A DNA stretch of 64,000 bases from Whitmania pigra. Taxonomy: Eukaryota > Annelida > Clitellata > Hirudinida > Haemopidae. The notes below the pieces were generated by a model, which did not search any database, had not been told where the DNA came from, and saw only the letters and a list, made by a program, of their open reading frames with translations. Made by a program: the position numbers and the translations under genes. The stretch spans positions 1,134,001 through 1,198,000 of the forward strand of contig JAJTWR010000260.1 of NCBI GenBank assembly GCA_021613335.1. Reading direction: 5' to 3'. This document shows, piece by piece, positions 11,232 through 21,751 of the stretch (positions are counted from its first letter, which is position 1; every line of letters starts with the position of its first letter).

Positions 11232-12795
11232 ATCTAGATAAGCAAAGGACGTTATTGTTATTATTGAATGCTTTGAATGTCTTGCAATAATGGAGCATTG
11301 TTATGCTGGTTTGGTTATTGACTCTGAAATACTTCATTACAAATTTGTATGCAAAGGTGGATTTGACTGGAATCTCTTCTCTGAAGTTCAGAAACCACCC
11401 ATTGTTCGCTTTAATCGAGATATATTTTATTCAGATAGTGTACCGCCGGGAGTTATCCGAAATTATATTTAGAGCACTTGTGGGTTCTAAAATAGAATTA
11501 AGTCAATTGCACAATTAAGATAATTCGGAGAAGGTTAGAGCCATTGCAGATCGGAACATTTAACATTTCTTTACACAATATAGTTCCTCCACCTCTTATT
11601 GCGGCTCCTCCCATCGTAAGTGTCTAGTAATTCGGCAATATTTGGAAGCGCGTCGAGATTTTAAAATATTAAAATTTTTCAATGATGACCTTTTTTGCTT
11701 TTCTCTTATTAAATTGACATAATTAGGCCCGATATTTCTGTCGACAGCAATGAAATGCATTAAAATATAATTTTAATTTAACATTAACATAACAGTTTTA
11801 AAACTAACTGAATTACTTTTTGAAGAGAAATTGCTTTTGTTTTGCTTGCTTTTAATAATTTCATTATATTTTTTCAATATAAGTCTTGAATTGTATTTAA
11901 AAATGTAAGGTAAAAGTTTAACACAAAAATATTTTTGGTAATTCAATTTTGTATCTTTTAAAATAATAAATAACATCATTTTTAAGCTTTCCGTCGATCT
12001 GGGTATCACGTTCCATCGCGGGAATCAAGAGTTTTCGGATTATCGACTTCCTCTGTATAACAGATATTTTGCCAGGGTGAGCGCTTTTATTTAACTGGGG
12101 CCAGAATTGTCCAATAAGGTTAATTACAACCTGGGGCAAGTTGCTTAAACGCTTTGCAAGACTGCAGTGTTTATACTATAGAAAAGTATAACATCTCAGT
12201 TTTTGTTTAACCGATACCTTTGCTCACTTTTGAGAAGACCTGACATTCAGCACTCTTCCTTTTTTGGCTGCTAAAGTTTACATTGTGACATTCAAATATC
12301 TACCTGATGTTTTTCATGCTAATAATAAATGAAATGCACTTTTGTCTTAAATTGCAGGAACCTTGCAAGTTTCTAATTTGCCACGACTTGCTCTTAAAAT
12401 GGCTACTCCGATGGCATATTTAATAGGATCCTTTTCCTGAAACCTTATTTGTCACAGATTTTGCGTTTATGAACCTGCACATAATACAGTCTTCTTCCAA
12501 TCTGCAAAAAATTTAGACTTAATGTCTAAATATTAGGTTAATTTTTATTCCCCCATATTTTTTATTCTCACCTACACTAGGAAAATATAGTAAAACTGTG
12601 TTGTGTTCCTGTGAACCAAACTGTCTCATAAACTTTAGCTACATTGCAGTGGCTACATTTCACGTTTTTCTCAATTGTGGTATTTGTGGCTATTTTTATA
12701 CTCCATTTGATGGTTGCTTCAAATCTGGGTGTTTCAACTTTAAATGTCTGCATAGTAAACCATTTTTACTGTAAGACAATTTGCAAACGAAACAT
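11232..12795. other. AT-rich interval without recognised gene
   Basis: Short open frames occur (for example 11290-11518), but none resembles a known family or has a convincing exon structure. I see no repeat boundaries. Confidence 0.4.
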
Positions 12796-12799
12796 TTGA

Positions 12800-13490
12800 C
12801 ACCATTTCAAACACAAGCACTTTTTGTAACTTTATGTCAATCAATTTTTTGTCGTTGCTGGTTGCCACTGGCTCAGTGTGTGATTGTTGCACTGAAGGTG
12901 AGTTGGAAGCACCAAAAAATTTGCATGGCAAGAAATTTTGCCAGAAGGCTGTTTATCCAAGCCAAGAAATTCTACAGTGTTAACAGAAACATCAGAGTCT
13001 CTAGGAGTATCAGTATTACTTACTGCATCATCATATTGCACACAAATCTTTAAAATCTGAATACCAAACTCTTTAAAAGCTTTCACAAAGTTTGCTCCAT
13101 TATCTGTGACTGTTGCAATAATTTTGGTTGTTGAAAGACCAAACTCGTCATGTATGTCACACAGAATTTCAGCTATTCAGCCAAGGCTGCAGACTTTTAT
13201 GCAAAATTTTTAGAATCAATCCAGTGGAAGGTAACCCCCATATCGCTGAATTTAGGGGTTGACCAAATATCAGCCCTTGTGCAAATGGTTTCTTGCTTAA
13301 TGATTGCATCTTTGACATCCTGCATCTTAGTTTTATAAGAGTCATTAATATGGCACCATAGTGTATGCCTAGACATGGCAGTGGTTGAAGGGCACAATCC
13401 TCTAACAGCCTGTTCCACAATAGAGAGTACATGCAATCCCTTAACAACATGATTAGTTATAGGCTTGTCAACCTGCATTTACAATACAGT
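12800..13490 (-). pseudogene. hAT transposase fragment (ZBED-like)
   Basis: On the minus strand the reading gives ITNHVVKGLHVLSIVEQ, then KQETICTRADIWSTPKFSDM and VTFHWID (the T-x-D-x-WS and H-W-I motifs of hAT catalytic domains). After a shift near 13195 it continues TTKIIATVTDNGANFVKAF, the second catalytic region. The C-terminal dimerisation part is missing or unrecognisable. The two frames show the copy is dead. Confidence 0.8.
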
Positions 13491-14027
13491 GTCAACGGCA
13501 TGACAAAGACTGTTTTGGTGAGGTCTCGGATGATGTGGCCTCCAACCAGTGCTTTTGCTTATGGTCTCATTGTCAATGTTTAGAGGAACACCAACAATGC
13601 AGTATTTTGGCTTGGCTGCTAGTCTGACGCTGGCCAGAATATAGTCCAACTCTGTTATTCTTAGCTAGAATAATAAGGAGATTGTTGCAAGCAATAATCC
13701 TAACATCATTACTGCCTAGAAGCACACAAACCTGTTGCTGAGCCCTGAGGTTTGGCTTCCTGGTCTCAGTCTTGAATAATACTTTTTCTTTTGAAACCTC
13801 ATATTCTGCTGATGCCCAGAGGGCATGACTCTCTTGTGTTTTCGGTTCTCAACAATGTTCATATCCACTGTCTCGATTTACAGATGAATCCAAATGAAGC
13901 ACAATAAATCCAAGATCAAATCTAAAGACGATCGATAAATCTGCTGTGAAAATTCCATTGGAAAGAGTACAGGAGCAAATTCCCAATGCTTTGTCTGCAA
14001 AATGCTTGTGTGTGTCCAAGGTAATGC
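13490..14027 (-). other. Transposon-derived DNA of unclear family
   Basis: Between the hAT fragment and the pogo-like catalytic block, minus-strand frames give short pieces (for example VCVLLGSNDVRIIACNNLL) that I cannot assign. Part of 13850-14030 may be the decayed end of the pogo-like transposase. Confidence 0.35.
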
Positions 14028-14285
14028 TCACTCAGAGGAGTGCTTTAAATTTTTCACCTTCTTGAAAATCAGCATCAGTTTTAAGTTGGTGCCATCTGCA
14101 AAGCAAGTACAATGGTGAAACATATTCTTTAATGTGGTTACTGCCACAATTTTGGTACCAGATGCTTTCACTGTTCTTGTGGTGGGAATGTTGAAAGACA
14201 TTGGAAGATTATCCATGTTTATGGAACATTTCTTGCACCAATCTCATCAGTCACAAATCAGCAAAAATCGAGCATTTTAAACAGC
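14028..14285 (-). pseudogene. Pogo/jerky-like transposase, DDE part (3' of the CR1 insertion)
   Basis: The minus strand reads LPEDWLFKMLDF, then MDNLPMSFNIPTTRTV (the MDETP-x-x-F-D-x-P-x-x-RTV block), GTKIVAVTTLK and CFADGTNLKLMLIFKK (the C-x-ADG-x-x-LPPM-x-IFK block). These are the catalytic motifs of pogo/Tigger/jerky transposases. The first catalytic aspartate position reads MDN. It continues a gene whose N-terminal half lies at 15466-15860, beyond a CR1 inserted between the two. Confidence 0.85.
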
Positions 14286-14289
14286 CAAT

Positions 14290-15466
14290 CTTCAGGTAGC
14301 CATAACATAACATAACAATTATTTATGGTGGTTAAGAAGACCTGGATCTGTGTAATAACCACTCTTTTTAGTCCTAATAACCGAATTTACTTAAGTAAAT
14401 TTTGAATTTATCTACTGTGTCCACATGGATGGTTTCTTTATCTAGTTTATTCCATAAGGAAACCACCCTTGAACTGAAATAATTGTTTTTCAAGTTTCCC
14501 GAAGCCTTCATATATAATTTACAATCGTGTTCTCTAGTAGAAGCACTTTTTGTGGCTTCAAAAAACTATTCAGGCAAAAGACCTCCCTTCCTGATAAAAT
14601 TTTGAATGTCTCGATGAGGTCCCCCTCTATTTCTTCTCTTTTCCAGAGTCGTTAATTTACATCTATTTAATCTTTCCTTGTAACTCAGCTTTCCAAAACC
14701 TTCTATCATCGTGGTTGCCCTTCTTTGTACTCTTTCCAACACTTCTACATCCTCAAATGAGGGTTCCACACTTGCACATAGTACTCAAGGTGTGGCCTTA
14801 TACAATCTCAGTATTACATCCTTGTTCCTACTCACTATTGTTCTCTTTATCATTCCAACACTTCTACATCCTCAAATGAGGGTTCCACACTTGCACATAG
14901 TACTCAAGGTGTGGCCTTATACAATCTCAGTATTACATCCTTGTTCCTACTCACTACTGTTCTCTTTATCATTCCAAGTATTCTATTTGCTTTTTTAGCA
15001 ACCTCCATGCACTGTAGAGATGCTTTTCCATTGTTCTGCATTACCCCCACATCTCTTTCATGATTAGACTGCTTCAGAATGCTTCCTCCAAATACATATT
15101 TAACTTTCGTGTTTTTGCATCCCATACGCATAATGGAGCATTTGCTTACGTTGAAAAGCATCTGCCAATCTTCTGCCCATTTGAATAACTTGTTAAGATC
15201 TTCCTTAAGTGTATCTATATCTTCTTGCTTGCTGACACTTCTTGCTACTTTGTTGTTGTCAGCAAACTTGGATAACTTAGATCTTATGCCATCATACAGA
15301 TCATTTATATATATGCAGAACAGTACAGGTCCAAGCACCGATCCTTGTGGGACGCCCCTAAGTACTGGTTGCCACTCTGAATAAATTCCTCCCATGCCTA
15401 CCTTCTGTCTCCTATCTGTCAACCAGTTTGTAAACCAATGTAATATTTTGCCTTCAATCCCATAGT
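14290..15466 (-). mobile_element. CR1-like LINE, 5'-truncated, inserted in a pogo-like gene
   Basis: Read on the minus strand it begins abruptly within the reverse transcriptase (KILHWFTNWLTDRRQKV). It then gives GVPQGSVLGPVLFCIYINDL, the catalytic box as FADN instead of the expected FADD, and the thumb (RVQRRATTMIEGFGKLSYKE). It ends with the CR1-type C-terminus (VVSLWNKLDKET in the related copy at 42.9 kb) and a (TTATG)n tail at 14298-14320. Truncation at the 5' end and the short-repeat 3' tail are normal for target-primed insertion. A 119-bp tandem duplication disrupts the frame. Confidence 0.9.
14734..14971. repeat. 119-bp tandem duplication inside the CR1 copy
   Basis: Units 14734-14852 and 14853-14971 are nearly identical (CTATTG in one, CTACTG in the other). 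The period is not a multiple of three, so it shifts the ORF frame. The near-identity points to a recent duplication. Confidence 0.9.
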
Positions 15467-15860
15467 TGTTTCGGGTCCTCACTGACAATCTGCTTCTCTT
15501 CATGAATTTTGAAGTCTATGAAGGGCCTGCATTAAAAATGTTAATTTCACTCTTACAGGTTCAACATTCTGGATTGCTTTTGTTGAAACTCTTTGGCTTT
15601 TCTGCCATTTTGCCTGGATACACTGCTTTAAATCAGTCTCCAATCTTGGCCACTGCATGCACATTTTCTCAGGTTCAGTTTTTCAAGCATGCATTCCTTC
15701 TTGTTGTGCATGACACTTGACATTGAACTTCTGAGCAGGGGCTTTGATATGTGCTTTGCCCTTGAAATCACTTGTAGGCAGCAGTGTATGAGTTACATTT
15801 ATCAGCCATTTTCTTAATGACATTGTCATTTCAATCATGAGCACCTCTATCTGTCACTTC
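15466..15860 (-). pseudogene. Pogo/jerky-like transposase, DNA-binding part (5' of the CR1 insertion)
   Basis: Minus-strand frames give MADKCNSYTAAYK, FNVKCHAQQE, WPRLETDLKQCIQAKWQ with QRVSTKAIQ (the WP-x-LE ... VSTKAI block of CENP-B/jerky-type proteins) and finally KFMKRSRLSVRTR, the end of the second helix-turn-helix domain. The gene is then interrupted by the CR1. Several stops and frameshifts are present. With 14028-14285 it forms one transposase gene split by the younger insertion. Confidence 0.8.
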
Positions 15861-15869
15861 AAGCATAGG

Positions 15870-16254
15870 CTGCTCAACAATGGATTAAAATTTTGTTGGC
15901 CAACTTTTTATATTTAAATATTTTAATTTATGTTAAATTAAGTTAAGTTTTCTCCATTTTTCTTTGGACCATGAATTTCCTTATATACTTTCTTTGCCTG
16001 TGGCACCCCTGATGCTTTTTTGTAGTGATCTACCAGAGAGTCGATGCATTGCTTCCTTGTGATGGTCTGCCTACCTTTTTCGAGACCTCAGTAAGATGCC
16101 ATACTGGTCTCCCTGAGAACATCCCTCTTTTCTGCATGGAAAAGGTTCGGATACATTGCTTGGCATACTGGGGATGAAGCCATATGCCCCATTTTCCTTT
16201 GCTTCCAATATCGCTGGGCCCTCTCACAATTTGGTTCCAGTCATCCTGTGATGA
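15870..16254 (-). other. Probable transposon-derived DNA, family unknown
   Basis: A 65-codon minus-strand frame (16030-16227) contains GKWGIWLHPQYAKQC and RPVWHLTEVSKKVGRP, which I cannot place. Both flanks are mobile-element remnants. Confidence 0.3.
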
Positions 16255-16750
16255 TAATGATAATAATTAATTTATAAAGCGCCATGTGCGTAGCGTCAGA
16301 CGTCTTGTGTCTTCGCTGTCCCATGAAGTCCCGAAGAGGTGGGTCTTCAGGTGGCGCTTGAAGAGCTCCAGGGATGGCTGGACTCTGATGGTTGGAGGGA
16401 GTCTGTTCCAGACAGATGGAGAGGCGAGAAGCCTCTGTTTGGGAGGGATGATCTATGTACTGGTTGGTGAAGTTAAGTGGCTGATGATGAGCAATGACCA
16501 TGTGTTTGGCGGCAATCTAGTAGGTGATGGAGATAAGGTGGGGTGGATGTTGCTAGAGTGTGATATGTCATGAGGCCTTACGATATGACTGTGGCAACCA
16601 GTGCAATTTCTTCGAACAGTCCATGCTATTGTAGGGTTGAGGAGGACAAGCTTGTTTTGGACGCATTGCAAGGATTGAATTAAAGAAGCAGATGTGCCAT
16701 AAAGAAGAGAGTTACAATAATCTAGGCGAGAGAACAAGGCAGCATTCAAG
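16255..16750 (-). mobile_element. L2/CR1-type LINE 3' end
   Basis: The minus strand reads SRLDYCNSLLYGTSASLIQS and LQCVQNKLVLL, the typical reverse-transcriptase thumb (SRLDYCNSLL-Y-G ... LQ-x-VQN). In a second frame it gives VWNRLPPTIRV, SLELFKRHLKTHLF and a GCGCTTTATAAATTAATTAT tail. RLWNSLP ... FK-x-x-LKTHLF is the C-terminus of many L2-like ORF2 proteins. A frameshift separates the two parts. The last 45 bases are repeated at 20881-20926. Confidence 0.8.
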
Positions 16751-16779
16751 GGCAGAAGTTATATCAATGGAAAGTAACG

Positions 16780-18135
16780 CTGCCATATTGACATTAGAGA
16801 CATGGTCTCTAATTATCCTCCTTGCATTCAAGTTCTTCTCTCTTTGATTCTCACAAATCATACTTTTATTTATGGAGAAACCTCTTTCAACAGATGCCTG
16901 ACCATGACTCAGCAAAACTGTTACTATGTCCCTCCTTATCAATGGGGTTGTCACAACTGCCCATGTGCTCCATGAAGAAAATATCAAGTCTTTTGCTCCC
17001 TTTCATATGCATTAAGAATTGTTCTGTTGGAATTTGCAAATTTTGAATATTCTTTCAGATATCTTTTGCAGTCTGATTCTTGGATGATTGCATCATCAAC
17101 TAATACATTTAAAACAAGCCTAAATTTACTTAAGGATACTTCCACATTTGAGGCAATTGCCTTGGGGTCAAGGCAAACCAAATTCCTAGCCAATGGAAAT
17201 TCTAATGGACTTTTATTTTGCAACTTCTTCAAGATCTGTACTATGTGGTTAGCAGCATCTATCCTGAGACTCAAAATTGTTCTTTCTCAGAGATCTTTTC
17301 TAACCACCGTCTCTCAGAATTTTCTCAGTGGTAAATCTGAGAAATCTTTAAGGGAAGCCTTATTATCAAAATGAATTTTCAAAAAATCTGGAATTGATTT
17401 CAATTTCTCTAGAGATTCCATCTTCAAAATTCATCCAGATAAATCTTTGAGTGTGCTGAAGAGGTCACTTGCCAAAAACTGCAACAACGGCTCATCTCCC
17501 TGGTAAGCTGTGAGAAATGGTTGAATTTTTAATGCAACAAAAACTAAGTTGTATCATAATTATAAATTTCTTCTTGAGCATTCCAAAAACAACTTCACTC
17601 GATTTCATCTTGGGGTCTGGGTACTTGTTTTCCTGAATCTCCCTATGACATTTTTCCAAATCGTTTAAGATGGATAGACTGCATTGCATTACTGCAGCCT
17701 TTTCCAGCCATCTACGCTGTACAAATTTCAAAAAACAGATTTACCAGAAGACTTAATGGAGTCATCTCGTCTCACGGGACTATCCTTAAATAATCAGTAG
17801 CTGAGGGCCAAAAATTCCACAACATCCTATTCTGTAGCTTTTAATCCTTTAATCCTTGTAAGTATTAGGTTTGAATGGGGACCATATGACCCTACATTAA
17901 GCAGCATGTAGTATTATTGTTAATGGACTCTGAAAAAAGTTTAAATGTTTTCCACTTAACGTTGGGTCCATCCATACCTAGCTGGAGAATATTCTTCTGG
18001 CTAAGTTTATGAATGATTTCTTCCAAACAGTTCTGAAGAAGTTCGGCATTTGCATGACCCAGAGAAATTGATGCAAAAAATCTTGTTTCAACTTTGTCCC
18101 GCTTAGACCAATATCTAATGTGAATGTCCATTAGA
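16780..18135 (-). pseudogene. hAT-like transposase remnant (SHGQASVERGFSINK family)
   Basis: In minus-strand order the blocks are MDIHIRYWSKRDKVETRFF, LGHANAEL, LQLGMDGPNVKWK, RRWLEKAAVMQ with PKMKSSEVVFGML, SPLEFPLARNLVCLDPK and VLLSHGQASVERGFSINKSM with LNARRIIRDHV. I recognise this order from unnamed transposon-derived proteins of many invertebrates, ending in a hAT-like dimerisation block. Frames change several times (for example between 17892 and 17731 and around 17380), so it is not coding. No BED finger is seen upstream. Confidence 0.75.
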
Positions 18136-18356
18136 CACCAGTGAAAATTAACTTTTTGAAAAATGAATCATTTCAAATTAGAGTAAATCATGCTACATTA
18201 TGATAGTATTTAAAATTTCAAAGCTTTAGGACGCTCCGTTCCAATCTGAGTCACATTCTCATTTTCGCATTTATGATCTTATTATGTAAAAATAGTCACG
18301 CTGCTACTTTTTGGATTTAATTAATTTAAATTTTGCCACAGTGATTTAACATGAGT

Positions 18357-20238
18357 TTATTTACAAGAACTACAAAAAATTGTAATCTTTTTTTGTTTTA
18401 AAGTGTTTATCCTACTCTTGCATTTTGCAAGAATTAAGCTATTCCTTTTGCTGAGACTGACTGCCTTCTTTGTTGTATCAGAAGTCAGCTTAACAGCTCT
18501 TTCAACTGTCTGGCTGTGGCAAGGAATATTTGGAGGAATTCCTCTATTTTTAACCATATTTTCTATGTCTTCATCTTTGAATTCTTCAACACATGGCGGT
18601 TGAAAACAATCCTCCAAGTTGATGAGGGTCGACCATTCCTGACAATTGAAGTTAATTGAAGGTATGATATTTATTCTTATACCATCCTTCTCTCTATGCC
18701 TAGGAACCAATATAGGGCTGGCTCTGCTTTCCAATATTTTCTTCACTGCCAGAGCTCTGTGATATTCTTCCTCTGAATAAAGTAGGGCAGCAAGGAAATT
18801 ACCAGGTTGAAGGCAGAAGCAGTTCCTCTGAAAAACAGGAAAGGTAATTCCTGTTATGTCCTTCTCATTCAAATAATGTATGGCTTGTAGCATTTGGAAG
18901 ATGAGTTTAGGACCATCTGTAAAATCTCTGGATTTTTTGATGTCAAACCAGCTAGGCCCATACACCATTTGAATATATTTTACAATGACAACCAATTCTC
19001 TACTTGGAGAAAGAGTTCTGTAATAGAGAGCTAAAATCCTGACTGTAGCTGTAAGCCATCTTGCATGGTAAATAGGTCCTGCAAATAATGAATATTAGTT
19101 TCAATATGAAACTTTTAACATATTAAATATCTTTAACTGCCAAGTAACTGAAACATGCAAAATTTATTTCTGTTGTGGTGAGGAACCAATGAGAGTGGAG
19201 CGTGCCATGAACACAATGGAACATGTTCTATAAATAGCCTTGAGCTATCGCTCACTCTCTCTCGTGTATAGTTGTTGTTTACTTGTGAATAAACCTTGCC
19301 TTTCTTCGGGATCTCTCAGAGATATAACAATTTCAACAAAATTATAATACTAGCCAATTTTCTTATTCATGGTCCCAATGGAGACCGCTAACATGTATTC
19401 TAGCAGTAATCTCTGGTCTGTTGATAGATCATTGATAACAGATGGAGGTGGAATCTGGAGGTTTGTCTCTACTGGTGAAAATTGAACACAAGGCAACATT
19501 TGGACTTCTTGTGCTATAGCTTTACCTATTGGCCCATGGAATTTGGAATAAAATTTGTTGTTGGTGGTTAAAAAATTTTACCTGAAAATTTATTTGGATA
19601 ATTTGGTTCCATTCTTCATTCGCTGATCTCTTATATAAGCCCTTTCCTCCACTGGAACCTAGTAAAATATTACTTACATAATAACATATATAAATCACTT
19701 AAAGGACAACAGTAAAAAGAAATAGAAACTCATGTTCTATCAAAAGTTTTATAATATTTGGTATAAAAATTACCTGTTACCTTAAATTGGATGGCACAGA
19801 TGCAATAAATGTGCAAGTCTGGGCATCCAGAACACTTAATGTTTTTGTCAGAACAATCCAGAACAGGCAGAGAGCAACAGCAAGCCAGAATATCAAACAA
19901 CTTGTTCTTTTTGCAGTCTTTACTTTCATTGTACGAGACTTTTTTTTAATTTTATTTGAATTGAAGGCAATGACATTGTCATAAAACCGCATTAACTTGA
20001 CATGTATACTTTTTTCATTTAATAAAATGATTCTAGGGTTGCATTTGGTCCAGATATTTTGTAATTCTCGCGAGACAATTTTCACAATATCTAACTTATC
20101 TGTAATACAATTAGCATCTTTCAATTTGTATATGAAACGTGCCACATCCTGATAAGTTGGAAGGTCTGAAGTTGGGAGATCTGCAGGGGAACCTCCAAAT
20201 TTTTCTGATTGCCTTGTTATTCTTCTCTTTGCAGGCAT
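18357..20238 (-). pseudogene. Transposon-associated protein gene of unnamed family, interrupted by a solo LTR
   Basis: The N-terminal part (20238-19777) reads LPTYQDVARFIYKLKD, then after a one-base shift KLFDILACCCSLPVL with LDCSDKNIKCSGCPDLH. The C-terminal part (19075-18357) gives HARWLTATVRILALYYRTLS, MVYGPSWFDIKK, FCLQPGNFLAALLYSEEE, SINFNCQEWSTLI and IPCHSQTVERAVKLTSDTTK. These blocks recur in many unnamed invertebrate repeat proteins. I know of no assigned catalytic function. The frameshift and a 159-bp LTR at 19171-19329 show this copy is dead. Confidence 0.65.
19171..19329 (+). mobile_element. Solo LTR, 159 bp, with 5-bp target duplication
   Basis: It begins TGTTGTGG and ends ATATAACA (TG...CA with inverted TGTT/AACA tips). 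It is flanked by direct ATTTC repeats (19166-19170 and 19330-19334). Inside are a TATA box (CTATAAATAG near 19229) and an AATAAA signal (19288-19293) in the same orientation, as in a U3-R-U5 layout. No internal retrotransposon sequence remains on either side, so it is a solo LTR left by recombination. A 5-bp duplication fits Ty3/gypsy or BEL elements, but the family cannot be set without the coding part. Confidence 0.85.
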
Positions 20239-20880
20239 AATGGAACTGATGGAAACGTCGCTGGTGTTTATCGGAAAGAAACTTCAATTTGTTAATATCT
20301 CTAACCTTTATATTACTCAATGACAGTTAGTTTAAGTTTTGGTTTTAATACAAAAATAAATTTGAAGCTAGTCGGAGTTAGATAGTATATGTTTACAATG
20401 AAGCATGCAAATGATAACGCGCGCGAAGGGACGACCTAGATTTGGATCGGTTGTTTGTAAATCAGATAAGTTCTAATGGTTTAAACAATTTTTTTGGGGA
20501 AAAAAACTTTTTATAAACATGTTTTGTAATTACTCCCACTTGAAACTTTGAATTCTGAAAAATTGCTGGTGCCTAATGTCCATCTGCTTTTGGTTCAAGG
20601 TTTCACCAAACAGCAGTACAAACTTTTTATTAAGTCTTCGCAAAGTACTTCCTTACAATAATCAGCAAGTCCAAACCTTGTCCCATACCTTGTCTTTGAC
20701 TCCCCACATTTGAAGTTCTTGGCAATTACATTGTCTGGCTTTTGTGAATTCTACATCAAAATATTGAATGGAATTTCAATATTCCAGCAGAGACAATAGT
20801 TGACAATTTTGGTAAATTAAGTTGTCTTGTACTTTGAATAAATGTAAAAACTACTGTGATGCCTTCAATGTTGTTCTGAA

Positions 20881-20926
20881 TAATAATAATTAATTTATAA
20901 AGTGCCATGTGCGTAGCGTCAGAGGC
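20881..20926 (-). mobile_element. L2-like LINE 3' tail fragment
   Basis: ATTAATTTATAAAGTGCCAT and GTGCGTAGCGTCAGA match the end of the LINE at 16255-16300, again in minus orientation. Only the 3' tip is present. Confidence 0.65.
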
Positions 20927-21059
20927 GATATCTGAAGAATATCTGATGTGGAAGTTGGGTAGCTGCAAAGGAAAAGCGAATGGTAAAAACAGTCGTGGCA
21001 TGTCATGTTCATGACTCAGCCTATACCACCACAATGTGCCCCTTGGATGTGGCACTGCA

Positions 21060-21112
21060 CAAGCGGTTGAGCGCCCCTGACGCTTATGCTTATGGCACTA
21101 CACAAATAAACA
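21060..21112 (+). mobile_element. LINE/SINE-type 3' tail, plus orientation
   Basis: The sequence GACGCTTATGCTTATGGCAC followed by TACACAAATAAAC resembles the same tail class as 20881-20926 (GACGCTACGCACATGGCACT when read on the minus strand) but lies in the opposite orientation. No coding part is attached. Confidence 0.4.
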
Positions 21113-21527
21113 AAAAATTGCTTTAACCACTAAAATACATAAATACATGCCTTCCTTAAGTGGGAGCTTCTCCCTTTGGACAGATCATTTGTTGTTGATG
21201 TGATGATATATGCATCTTATTAGTATCACTGCTGTATTTTTCATTTTGTCCAATAACAGAGGTGACACCATAAATCAAATTATTCTTGAAATTAAAAAAA
21301 ACTACAGAATAAAAAAGGTCTTATAGTGCTCAAAAGTCTACATCTTGAAAAAAACCTGTGCGCACTACAAAGAGCATTTGCTTACAAAACTAAAAATGCA
21401 TGAGAAAAATTATAAAAAAACAATCCTTAGGAAAGTTATCAGATGATGAATAATGCATGAGTTAAATAAAGTAACAAGGTTCAAAGTACATCAACATGGC
21501 TTATCTACATTGCTTCAGTCTGTGCAG
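21113..21527. other. AT-rich interval downstream of the NACHT gene
   Basis: I see no gene. It may include the 3' UTR of the NACHT gene, but I found no clear AATAAA on the minus strand here. Confidence 0.35.
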
Positions 21528-21751
21528 TTAGCCATTGCATTCCTCCATAAGGTAGCTGCAATGGTTGCCAAATTTACAGAAATTGCAAAGATACATGTAA
21601 GAGCAGTTGGGGGTCATTATGTGTTGATTGCAGTAGAAACATTTCTTGAAGTTATCACTAAGATGTGTCCTGTGTTTCATGCACAGCTTTGCAATATCAT
21701 TTTCATGTTTAAAGGGAACCCAGCAACCACAGAGGTAGCACAAGTCTTTAG

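Noticed and set aside
15079..15384. 101-codon plus-strand frame
   Set aside because: It is the antisense shadow of the CR1 reverse transcriptase.
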